The notes beneath the pieces were generated by a model. That model was not told the DNA's origin. It did no database searches and was given only the letters and a program-made list of their open reading frames with translations. A stretch of 12,668 nt of DNA from Methanomassiliicoccaceae archaeon (GTDB lineage Archaea; Thermoplasmatota; Thermoplasmata; Methanomassiliicoccales; Methanomethylophilaceae): assembly GCA_031254685.1 (NCBI GenBank), contig JAIRTZ010000015.1, forward strand, positions 1-12,668. The letters are read 5' to 3'. Positions 6,421-12,668 of this stretch are shown here, in pieces. How positions within the stretch are numbered: the stretch's first letter is position 1; every line of letters starts with the position of its first letter. The position numbers and the translations under genes are program-made.

Positions 6421-8241
6421 TCATCCGTATTTTTTGATAAGCATGTTCAAGGCGTTCTTCGCTCCCGCGTGCCCCTGGTCGGCTGCCCTTACGTACCATT
6501 CCTTCGCCTTCTCCGGGTCCTTCCCGACGCCGATCCCTTCCTCGTGATACCGTCCCATTATGAACTGCGCCCCGGCGTCCCCGTTCATCGCATCTTCCAT
6601 GTGCCTCTCGAACGGCGTCTGACTGACGGACGGTCTCACCTTCTCGCCGCTGCATCCCTCGATGAGCTGCCTCGAGTACGTGTGCCCTTGTTTCGCCGCT
6701 CTTGTGTACCAGCGCATCGCCGCCGCCTCGTCAGCCTTCGTTCCGATGCCGTTGGCGTAGTGATGCCCCGCATAGTACTGCGCGAGCACGTGGCCGGTGG
6801 CCGCCGCCTTCAGATACCATTCCAATGCTTTCTTGTCGTCCTTCGGGACGCCTCGTCCCTCGGAGTAGCATTGCGCTATGAAATACTGCGATTTCCCGTA
6901 TCCTGCGTCTGCGGCCATCATATGCCATTTGAACGATTCGCCGAGGTTCTTTGTGACGCCGGTGCCTTTGCTTAAGCATACGCCGACGTGATACTGCGAC
7001 CTGTGGTGCCCGTTCCTCGCCGAGCGCAGGAACCATTGGTATCCCAGTTTCTCGTTCTTCTTGACGCCGCGGCCGTTGATGTACGCCTCCGCGACGTTGA
7101 ATTGCGCGGTCGCGTTCCCGTTGTATGCGGAGCGCAGCGACCACTTGAACGCATCCTTATCATTCTTGCTGACGCCGATCCCTTCGATGTATCTTTGCGC
7201 GACTATGAACTGCGCGTATTCGGAATCATGTTCCGCGGCCGCGAGGAACCACTTGAACGCCTCTTTATCGCTCTTCTGGACGTCCCTGCCGTCGGAGTAC
7301 ATGTGGCCCAACGCGACCATGGCGTCCTTCTGCCCGAACTCGGCCGCCGTTTTGTAGAGTTCCAGTGCTTTTTTCTTATCGCGGTCGGCTCCGCGCCCTC
7401 TCTGGTAACATTGCGCCAGACCGTAGAGCGCGTCGACGGAGCCGTGGCTGGATGCGACGGAGAACCATCCGAACGCATACAGCGGATCGGGCTCGGTGCC
7501 GATCCCCTCCAGATAATATCTTCCCAATTCGTATTCCGCCGCTTCGTATCCGGTGTCAACGAGATCGGACATCAGATCGAACGCCATCTTCTCATCCTTG
7601 TCGGCGCCTATGCCCTCGGCGTGGCAGCGGATCACTTCAAGCGCGGCCCCCCTGTGCCCCATCTTCGTGGCTTTGACAAACAGTTCGAATGCTTTCCGGC
7701 CGTCCCTTTCGACGCACGCGCCGTTGCGGTGCATGAACGCAAGCTCGCATATCGCGTCGATATGCCCGATATCGGCGGCCTTCGTGTACAACGAGAACGC
7801 GGCGTCGATGTCAGGCGCCGTCCCCGTCCCGTAATAGTGGAACCGGCCGAGCATGTACATTGCGCCGGTCTCGCCCTTGGACGCTCTGTCCTTGTAGAAT
7901 TCAAAGGCCGTTCTCGCGTTGAAGTTCCATCCCTTCTCCGAGTACAGGGCGATCGCGCCGATGCTCCTCCTGTCGCCCTTTTCCGCGGCGCGGATATACC
8001 AAAGGACGGCCTCCTCGTCATCCTTTTTGACGGCGATCCCGTTGGAATAGCATTGGCCCATCATGTATTCGGCGGCGGTATGTCCGAGGTCGGCGGCCAT
8101 CCTGTACCATTTGAACGATTCGTCCTCATCCACCGCGGTCTCTTTGCCCAGCGCATAGTATTGGCCCAGCGCGAACATCGCCGTTATATTTCCCGCGGCG
8201 GCACCTGTTTTCATCTCTTCGAGCAACACGTCCCAGGCCAT
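6421..8241 (-). CDS. Sel1-like repeat protein, about 16 repeats
   Basis: The 606-residue protein is almost entirely tandem 36-residue Sel1-like repeats of the TPR class, of the form G-x3-A-x3-LG-x2-Y-x2-G-x-GV-x3-D-x3-A-x2-W-y-x2-AA. I count 14 consecutive recognisable repeats, one degenerate unit (from about GHTYSRQLIEGCSG), one more good repeat and a terminal half repeat. Such alpha-alpha solenoids serve as protein-binding scaffolds. No signal peptide, membrane segment or enzymatic domain is visible, so it is probably cytoplasmic. I prefer ATG 8241: residues before it do not belong to the repeats, and a TATA-like TTTAAATT lies about 22 nt upstream. ATG 8292 would give 623 residues with a basic N-terminus. 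Large Sel1 families are, from memory, a feature of Methanomassiliicoccales. The binding partner is unknown. Confidence 0.92.
   Translation of the reverse strand: MAWDVLLEEMKTGAAAGNITAMFALGQYYALGKETAVDEDESFKWYRMAADLGHTAAEYMMGQCYSNGIAVKKDDEEAVLWYIRAAEKGDRRSIGAIALYSEKGWNFNARTAFEFYKDRASKGETGAMYMLGRFHYYGTGTAPDIDAAFSLYTKAADIGHIDAICELAFMHRNGACVERDGRKAFELFVKATKMGHRGAALEVIRCHAEGIGADKDEKMAFDLMSDLVDTGYEAAEYELGRYYLEGIGTEPDPLYAFGWFSVASSHGSVDALYGLAQCYQRGRGADRDKKKALELYKTAAEFGQKDAMVALGHMYSDGRDVQKSDKEAFKWFLAAAEHDSEYAQFIVAQRYIEGIGVSKNDKDAFKWSLRSAYNGNATAQFNVAEAYINGRGVKKNEKLGYQWFLRSARNGHHRSQYHVGVCLSKGTGVTKNLGESFKWHMMAADAGYGKSQYFIAQCYSEGRGVPKDDKKALEWYLKAAATGHVLAQYYAGHHYANGIGTKADEAAAMRWYTRAAKQGHTYSRQLIEGCSGEKVRPSVSQTPFERHMEDAMNGDAGAQFIMGRYHEEGIGVGKDPEKAKEWYVRAADQGHAGAKNALNMLIKKYG
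6424..8193 (-). repeat. Tandem 108-bp (36-residue) Sel1 coding repeats
   Basis: Coding repeats of about 108 bp run through nearly the whole gene. They are conserved as protein, diverged as DNA, and keep the reading frame. The unit near the C-terminus (roughly 6600-6690) has lost the glycine and aromatic pattern and may form a hinge. These are old duplications; I see no near-identical neighbouring copies. Confidence 0.85.
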
Positions 8242-8258
8242 ATGCGTGCGGATATAAG

Positions 8259-8267
8259 AATTTAAAG
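8259..8267 (-). promoter_or_regulatory. Possible TATA box of the Sel1-repeat gene
   Basis: On the minus strand this reads CTTTAAATT, about 22 nt before ATG 8241. A second candidate, TATTTATA at 8297-8304, would give a start near 8274 and a leader of about 30 nt. Either promoter would exclude the longer start at 8292. Confidence 0.4.
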
Positions 8268-8296
8268 ATTTGTTCCGGCGGGGGTGTGCCATGTAT

Positions 8297-8304
8297 TATA
8301 AATA
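8297..8304 (+). promoter_or_regulatory. Probable TATA box of the E2-like acyltransferase operon
   Basis: TATAAATA is centred 26 nt upstream of ATG 8327, the spacing of a leaderless archaeal start. The earlier in-frame ATGs at 8309 and 8318 lie too close to it to be transcribed from this box. The 85-bp gap 8242-8326 holds the divergent promoters of this operon and the Sel1 gene. Confidence 0.5.
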
Positions 8305-8326
8305 GCCTATGTGTTCAATGTGTCCC

Positions 8327-9190
8327 ATGGGGAAGAAACGGTGGAAGGACCGCAAGGACGGACGTTACCTTTACGATGCCCACCCGATGCAGAAGCTCAT
8401 GCCGTTCCTGTACCCGAAGCGCACAGAATGCGAAGTGTTCCTGAAGGAGAGCATAGACGTCACGGAGGCGCTCGCATATCTGGATTCCCGGAAGGCCGCC
8501 GAAGGCAATCGGGTGACGATGTTCTCGCTTTTTATGACAACGCTCGTCAGAACGATCGCCATGCGGCCAGCCCTCAATAATTTCATCGCCGGCCACCGGT
8601 TATACAGAAGGGACAGGATAGACATAGGGTTCGTGATCAAGAAGGAGTTCAGCGACGCCGGCGCCGAGACCGTCGCAAGGCTGGCGTTCCATCCGTCGTC
8701 CACCGTCACGGAAGTGAGCGAAAGGATATACGCGCATGTGGACTCGTTCAGATCGTCCGGGAACGCCGGCGCCGACGGTACGATAAGGACACTCACGAGG
8801 ATGCCCCGTTTCCTTACCAGATTTGTCGTCGGATTCCTGAAGTTCCTCAACTACTACGGGAAGGTGCCGAGGTCGCTCATCGATTCCGATCCGAACTTCG
8901 CATCCGCGTTCGTCGCGAACATGGGCAGTCTGAAGGCCGCCGCGCCGTTCCATCACCTGAACAACTGGGGTACGAACTCGCTGTTCATAACGATAGGCGC
9001 CGTCGAGGAACGGGTATGCGTCATCGATAACGAAATAACGGTGAGAAAATTCATCGACCTTGCGTTCACCGTCGACGAAAGGATCTCAGACGGCTATTAC
9101 TTCGCCAAATCTATTAAGGCCATGAGGGATATACTCTCCGATCCTGTCTCACTCGAGACGCCGCTGGACACGGAGGAATTCGCGGAATGA
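8327..9190 (+). CDS. Stand-alone E2-type acyltransferase-fold protein, catalytic His replaced by Glu
   Basis: The 287-residue protein matches the catalytic domain of 2-oxoacid dehydrogenase E2 (chloramphenicol acetyltransferase fold). Landmarks are RPALNNFIAGHRLY (80-93), IDIGFVIKKE (98-107), FVANMGSL (195-202) where E2 has TxSNxG, NSLFITIGAVEE (217-228), and a C-terminal FTVDERISDGYYF followed by helix KAMRDILSDP. That last region aligns with the E2 active-site motif DHRxxDG, but the catalytic His is Glu251; Asp255 and Gly256 remain. The lipoyl and E3-binding domains of a true E2 are missing. It overlaps the following acyl-CoA ligase gene by 4 bases (ATGA), so it may transfer, bind or sense the acyl group that ligase activates. 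ATG 8327 is preferred from the TATA position; ATG 8309 would add MCSMCP, a CxxC. It may be catalytically inactive or use another base. Confidence 0.82.
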   Translation: MGKKRWKDRKDGRYLYDAHPMQKLMPFLYPKRTECEVFLKESIDVTEALAYLDSRKAAEGNRVTMFSLFMTTLVRTIAMRPALNNFIAGHRLYRRDRIDIGFVIKKEFSDAGAETVARLAFHPSSTVTEVSERIYAHVDSFRSSGNAGADGTIRTLTRMPRFLTRFVVGFLKFLNYYGKVPRSLIDSDPNFASAFVANMGSLKAAAPFHHLNNWGTNSLFITIGAVEERVCVIDNEITVRKFIDLAFTVDERISDGYYFAKSIKAMRDILSDPVSLETPLDTEEFAE

Positions 9191-10908
9191 GTTGTGCGCC
9201 CTGGCTGAAACATTACGGCAATGTGCCGTCAACGCTCCGATACCCCGAGGGCTCCATATTCGACGTTCTGGAAAAGGCCGCGGACGGTCACGAGGAAGAG
9301 TGCGCATACGAGTTCATGGGCCGTAAGGTGACGTATTCGAAACTGATCTCCGACATCGTCACCGCATCGTCATCACTGAGGCAGATGGGCATCGGCAAAG
9401 GGGACAGAGTGATGATCTGCCTCCCGAACGTGCCGCAGGCGGTCACGATGTTCTATGCGATAAGCAGGATCGGCGCCGTGGCGGTGATGGTCCATCCGTT
9501 ATCGTCAAAGAACGAGATCGAATTCTATATCAACAATTCCGGCTGCAGGATCGCGATCACGCTTGACAGGTTCTGCAAAGCGTTCGAAGGGCTTCAGAGC
9601 ACAACGTCCCTGAAGAAACTCGTGGTCGTCGACATATCGAAGGACCTCGGCCCGCTGATGAGGGCCGCGTACCGCCTTCGGTCGAAGGTGCCGAAGGCGG
9701 AGATGGAACCTCATATGGTCGCATGGAAGGACATGATGTCGATGGCCAAAGAGGATGCGGCGAGAACGAAGGTATCGTCAAAGGACGTCGCCGTGACGCT
9801 GTATACGGGGGGGACCACAGGGACGCCCAAGGGCGTGCTCATCTCCAATTTGAGTTTTAACGCCACCGCGCTGCAGACGTACACCATGGGCGAGTATGAG
9901 ATAACGAAAGAGGATTCCATGCTGGGCGTCCTTCCTATGTTCCATGGGTTCGGACTGTGCATAGGGATGCACATGACGCTGATGCTTTCTGCGAAACTGA
10001 TACTCGTGCCGGTGTTCAGTCCGGAGGCGTACTCAAAACTGATAAAAAGAAAACGTCCGACGTTCATCGCCGGCGTTCCCACGATGTTCGAGCTGATGAT
10101 ACGCAACAAACGTTTGAAAGGAGCGGACCTGTCGTTCCTCAGGGGCGTGTTCGCCGGAGGAGATACATTAACGGTGGACCTGAAGCGCAGGGTCGAGAAG
10201 TTCCTGAGGGACCACGGCTCATCGTCCACGATACGCGAAGGCTACGGGCTCACGGAATCCGTCACGGCGTCGTGCCTCACGCCGAAGAACGAGTACAGGC
10301 CGGGCAGCATAGGCATCCCGTTCCCGGACACGTTCTACAAGGTGGTCGCGGTGGGAACGACGGACGAGGTCCCTTACGGCACCGACGGGGAGATATGCAT
10401 CTCCGGGCCGTCGGTGATGATCGGTTACAACAACGAACCGGACGAGACGGCGAATGTTCTCAAGATACACGACGACGGGAGGACCTGGCTGCACACCGGG
10501 GACGCCGGAATGATGGACCCCGAGGGTTTCATCTATTTCAGACAGAGGATAAAGAGGATGATAATCAGCTCCGGATACAACATATATCCGAGTCAGATCG
10601 AGAACGTATTGGATTCGCACCCGTTCGTTCAAAGCTCCTGCGTGATCGGGGTCCCGGATGAGATACGGATACAATCGGTGAAGGCGTTCATCGTTCTCAG
10701 GGGCGATGTCAGGGAGGACGCGTCCACGAAACAGAAGATCACGGAGCACTGCAAAGAGAACATGGCAAAGTACGCTGTGCCGTCAAGCATAGAGTTCATC
10801 GAGGAGCTTCCGAAGACCCGCGTCGGAAAGGTCGCGTACACCGAACTGGAAAAACTGGAGACGAGCAGAAAAGGCCTGTCGCCGCAGGAACAGATCACCT
10901 CCGAATAA
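9187..10908 (+). CDS. AMP-forming acyl-CoA synthetase / ligase
   Basis: This member of the adenylate-forming superfamily activates a carboxylic acid with ATP and then forms the CoA thioester. The protein has 573 residues. Motifs in order are the phosphate loop YTGGTTGTPKG (206-216), MFHGFG (251-256), GYGLTES (352-358), the ATP-binding TGD (437-439), the hinge and A8 region KRMIISSGYNIYPSQIE (456-472), and the catalytic lysine K548 in LPKTRVGK. Length and the IYPSQIE motif resemble medium/long-chain fatty acyl-CoA ligases. Substrate choice cannot be read from sequence, and archaea lack standard fatty-acid synthesis, so imported or branched acids are plausible substrates. The start overlaps the E2-like gene by 4 bases. 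The stop is one base before the DtxR operator, and no terminator is visible between, so some read-through into the iron operon is possible. Confidence 0.92.
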   Translation: MSCAPWLKHYGNVPSTLRYPEGSIFDVLEKAADGHEEECAYEFMGRKVTYSKLISDIVTASSSLRQMGIGKGDRVMICLPNVPQAVTMFYAISRIGAVAVMVHPLSSKNEIEFYINNSGCRIAITLDRFCKAFEGLQSTTSLKKLVVVDISKDLGPLMRAAYRLRSKVPKAEMEPHMVAWKDMMSMAKEDAARTKVSSKDVAVTLYTGGTTGTPKGVLISNLSFNATALQTYTMGEYEITKEDSMLGVLPMFHGFGLCIGMHMTLMLSAKLILVPVFSPEAYSKLIKRKRPTFIAGVPTMFELMIRNKRLKGADLSFLRGVFAGGDTLTVDLKRRVEKFLRDHGSSSTIREGYGLTESVTASCLTPKNEYRPGSIGIPFPDTFYKVVAVGTTDEVPYGTDGEICISGPSVMIGYNNEPDETANVLKIHDDGRTWLHTGDAGMMDPEGFIYFRQRIKRMIISSGYNIYPSQIENVLDSHPFVQSSCVIGVPDEIRIQSVKAFIVLRGDVREDASTKQKITEHCKENMAKYAVPSSIEFIEELPKTRVGKVAYTELEKLETSRKGLSPQEQITSE

Positions 10909-10909
10909 T

Positions 10910-10925
10910 TTTAGGTAATCCTAAA
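10910..10925. promoter_or_regulatory. Palindrome TTTAGG-TAAT-CCTAAA, probable metal-regulator operator
   Basis: Perfect 6-bp arms are separated by TAAT, one base upstream of the TATA box of the dtxR-feoB operon, where the TFB recognition element would lie. The arm TTTAGG contains TTAGG, the outer half-site of the established DtxR/IdeR consensus, although the spacing between arms is shorter here. Since the gene just downstream encodes a DtxR-family regulator, metal-dependent autorepression by blocking TBP/TFB binding is the simplest reading. Confidence 0.65.
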
Positions 10926-10926
10926 C

Positions 10927-10934
10927 TTTATATC
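10927..10934 (+). promoter_or_regulatory. Probable TATA box of the dtxR-feoB operon
   Basis: TTTATATC is centred about 26 nt before ATG 10957, as expected for leaderless transcription. A weaker AT-rich element (TATAATATT, 10935-10943) follows and could position a second start, but it is too close to the ATG for normal spacing. Confidence 0.55.
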
Positions 10935-10942
10935 TATAATAT

Positions 10943-10957
10943 TGATACGGGGTATCA
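10943..10957. promoter_or_regulatory. Dyad TGATAC-GGG-GTATCA ending in the dtxR start codon
   Basis: Perfect 6-bp arms with a 3-nt spacer; the last base is the A of ATG 10957. The right part includes the GGGGT that could serve as ribosome site. If any transcript starts upstream (for example by read-through from the ligase gene), the RNA hairpin would mask that site. As DNA it could be a second operator at the start point of transcription. Confidence 0.35.
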
Positions 10958-11604
10958 TGGCAACAGGCAACCGCGAGGATTATCTGCTTCGCATCCTCAG
11001 GCTCACGGACGGCGACGGGACCGCGAAGACGACCGACATCGCCGCACTGATGAACGTTTCCGCCGCGAGCGTCACCGAAATGTTAAGGGCGCTGGCGGAC
11101 GACGGCCTCATCGTATACCGTAAATACAGAGGCGTTTCGCTCACGCCCGAGGGATTGGCGATGGCCAAGAGGATACACGATAAGCACAGGATCGCCGAAC
11201 GCTTCCTGATGGACGTTCTGAACAAGGAACCGGGCGCGGCCCACGAGGAGGCCTGCAGGATGGAGCATATACTTTCCGACGAATCGGCAAAGAACATGTG
11301 CCGTATCATCGGCGCCGCGGAGATGTCATCGTGCGGGGTGTGCGGCGGCGACTGCATAAAAGCATTGTCGGGGGTGCAGCTCAACCGTCTGCCGTCGGGG
11401 ATGCCCGGGAGGATCTCGCACCTGAAATGCGACGACCCCGAGAAGATACGGAAACTGGTGAGCATCGGTTTCGTTCCCGGAAGATCGATATCGCTGGTCA
11501 ACAGGACCACGAACAACGGGCCGATGATCTTCCACATGGGCGAATCGAATATTGCGCTGGACCAGGAGCTGGCGTCGCTGGTCTTCGTGGATGTCGACAC
11601 GTGA
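10957..11604 (+). CDS. DtxR-family metal-dependent regulator fused to a FeoA domain
   Basis: The 215-residue protein begins with a winged helix (about 6-66; TTDIAALMNVSAASVTEMLR is the helix-turn-helix), then a dimerisation and metal-binding domain (about 70-122), and a C-terminal SH3-like FeoA domain (about 139-213). Metal-ligand positions visible are D8, H77, E81, H96, C100, E103 and H104. C100 within ACRMEH is DtxR/IdeR-like, whereas D8 in REDY matches MntR, so the ligand set is mixed. A cysteine cluster C126, C129, C133 (SCGVCGGDC) sits between the last two domains. The ATG at 10957 is supported by the TATA box 26 nt away; a TTG at 10942 is less likely. feoB follows after 4 bases, so it very likely controls iron uptake and its own synthesis. 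FeoA fusion might link regulator and transporter. Confidence 0.9.
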   Translation: MATGNREDYLLRILRLTDGDGTAKTTDIAALMNVSAASVTEMLRALADDGLIVYRKYRGVSLTPEGLAMAKRIHDKHRIAERFLMDVLNKEPGAAHEEACRMEHILSDESAKNMCRIIGAAEMSSCGVCGGDCIKALSGVQLNRLPSGMPGRISHLKCDDPEKIRKLVSIGFVPGRSISLVNRTTNNGPMIFHMGESNIALDQELASLVFVDVDT

Positions 11605-11608
11605 TACG

Positions 11609-12668
11609 ATGGAATTGCGCGTAACACTCATCGGGCAGCCCAATACGGGCAAGTCATCGCTGTTCACGCGCATGACCGGGGTCGGTGTGATAATTTCCAA
11701 TTACGCCGGGACGACGGTGGAGTTCGAAGAGGCGACGGTCACGAGGAACAACGTCACGATACACGTTCACGACCTTCCCGGAACGCACTCGCTCTCCGGG
11801 AATTCGGATGACGAGCGCGTCGTAATGGATTCGCTGATCAACGACCCGGGCGATGTTGTCATCGTGGTCGCGGACGCGTCCAACATCGAAGGAAGCATCG
11901 TCCTGTGCTTCGAAACGATGGAACTCGGGATGCCTGTGATACTCGCGCTCAACAAAATGGACACCGCCGTGAAAAGATTCGATACGGACATCGATAAACT
12001 GAGGGAGATCTTAGGGATACCCGTCGTGCCCGTCTCGGCGAGGTCGGCGATGGGCGTTGACGATCTGCTGGACGAAGTGATCCGATACAAGAGAACGAAT
12101 ACCGATTTTAAGGTAAGATATGACAGCCACACTGAGGCGTTCATCACCGAACTCAAACCGCTGAGCGCCGCCGCCGGTCTCGATCCGCGCGGGGTTGCGG
12201 TGAAGCTTCTCGAAAAAGATTCTGAGATATCGCCGCTTGTCCCCGAGGACGCAAGGAAGGCCGCGGCCGTGATGGCATCGGAGTTCGAGGCGTCGCACGG
12301 CGAATCGATAAACGTGCACATCGCCAGGGACCGTTACGGGCAGGCGGGGATCATTAAAGATGCGGTACAAAGAAAAACGGAACGCCGGAGAACGCTCGCC
12401 GAAAAGGTCTCGGACATCACGACCGCCCCGGTCACCGGGATGCTTATCCTTATCGCCGTGCTTTTCGTTACTTTCTCAGTTTTCATCGTCATCAGCGGTC
12501 TTCTCGAGAATTTGATCTCGAATGCGTATCACTCACTGGTGGGGGATTCGCTGATGAACTTCGGCAGACAGGTCGGCGGGGACCTCGGCGAGGCGATAAT
12601 GGAGGGGATCGACAAGAGCATACTTGCGATACTGACGCTTGTGATACCCTTCATAATGCTGTTCTACG
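11609..12668 (+). CDS. feoB: Ferrous iron transport protein FeoB, N-terminal part, cut by window edge
   Basis: Fe(II) uptake GTPase-permease of the cytoplasmic membrane. The 353 visible codons stay open to the window edge, about half of a usual FeoB. The G domain has G1 GQPNTGKSS (9-17; Asn is commoner than Q10), G2 NYAGTTVEF (31-39), G3 DLPGTHSL (55-62), G4 NKMD (115-118) and G5 VSARSAMG (142-149). The helical GDI-like region follows, with the conserved RYGQAGIIKDAV near 242-253. Then TTAPVTGM leads into the first membrane helix (about 276-298), and a second hydrophobic stretch begins at about 337. It starts 4 nt after the dtxR-feoA stop, with a GTGAT ribosome site overlapping that stop. A separate feoA is not seen in the window; the FeoA domain of the regulator may serve. 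Confidence 0.93.
   Translation, partial: MELRVTLIGQPNTGKSSLFTRMTGVGVIISNYAGTTVEFEEATVTRNNVTIHVHDLPGTHSLSGNSDDERVVMDSLINDPGDVVIVVADASNIEGSIVLCFETMELGMPVILALNKMDTAVKRFDTDIDKLREILGIPVVPVSARSAMGVDDLLDEVIRYKRTNTDFKVRYDSHTEAFITELKPLSAAAGLDPRGVAVKLLEKDSEISPLVPEDARKAAAVMASEFEASHGESINVHIARDRYGQAGIIKDAVQRKTERRRTLAEKVSDITTAPVTGMLILIAVLFVTFSVFIVISGLLENLISNAYHSLVGDSLMNFGRQVGGDLGEAIMEGIDKSILAILTLVIPFIMLFY

Noticed and set aside
6424..8193. Regular periodicity that could suggest a CRISPR-like or satellite array
   Set aside because: The 108-bp period matches 36-residue Sel1 units, is conserved only at protein level and has no identical repeats with unique spacers.
6988..8265. A 425-codon open frame on the plus strand opposite the Sel1 gene
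   Set aside because: It is the antisense shadow of a GC-rich repeated coding region; its sequence is low-complexity Arg/Val/Leu-rich with no family pattern, and the Sel1 repeats on the other strand are unmistakable.
8327..9190. Annotation as a true pyruvate or branched-chain dehydrogenase E2 subunit
   Set aside because: There is no lipoyl domain, no E3-binding domain, no E1 or E3 gene nearby, and the catalytic His is missing.
9957..10661. Plus-strand frame of 234 codons inside the acyl-CoA ligase gene
   Set aside because: It is a frame-shifted shadow rich in Arg, His and Asp; the ligase frame carries all superfamily motifs.

Overview
The window looks archaeal and most resembles a methanogen-related Thermoplasmatota genome, probably Methanomassiliicoccales. 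The signs are archaeal TATA boxes about 26 nt upstream of start codons, leaderless-looking first genes, GGTGAT-type ribosome sites inside operons, heavy use of ATA/AGG/AGA codons, archaeal prepilin-like proteins, a large Sel1-repeat protein and a DtxR-FeoA fusion. The order-level assignment comes from gene content and remembered family distribution, not from a search. Gene density is high. No rRNA, tRNA, insertion sequence, phage gene or CRISPR array is visible, and no gene-free stretch exceeds about 130 bases.

Layout. (1) Positions 1-1855, minus strand: pyrD, pyrK and the start of an unrecognised gene cut by the window edge. This is a pyrimidine-synthesis operon encoding an NAD-linked dihydroorotate dehydrogenase. 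(2) 1941-3146, plus: a SufS/Csd-type cysteine desulfurase, divergent from pyrD. (3) 3155-4445, minus: three translationally coupled small membrane-anchored proteins. Two carry a prepilin-like N-terminus and one also has a carboxypeptidase-regulatory-like beta domain. (4) 4576-6373, plus: an ABC-2 exporter (ATPase plus permease), divergent from the pilin-like operon, with an inverted repeat over its promoter and a terminator-like hairpin after it. (5) 6421-8241, minus: a protein made almost wholly of about 16 Sel1 repeats. (6) 8327-10908, plus: a stand-alone E2-type acyltransferase-fold protein whose catalytic histidine position is glutamate, overlapping by 4 bases an AMP-forming acyl-CoA ligase. 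(7) 10957 to the right edge, plus: a DtxR-type metal regulator fused to FeoA, followed 4 nt later by feoB (incomplete), behind a TATA box with a perfect TTTAGG/CCTAAA palindrome next to it.

How the parts fit together. PyrD and PyrK act as one enzyme; PyrK needs a [2Fe-2S] cluster, and the adjacent desulfurase could supply sulfur for such clusters. The regulator-FeoA-FeoB unit imports ferrous iron and probably represses itself when metal is plentiful. The ligase and E2-like protein look like a two-step acyl activation and transfer module, although the usual catalytic histidine is absent. The pilin-like trio probably forms part of a surface appendage whose assembly ATPase and platform protein lie outside this window.

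The least explained items are the histidine-less acyltransferase/ligase pair, the pilin-like trio, and the candidate operators at 4490-4500, 4542-4564 and 10910-10925.
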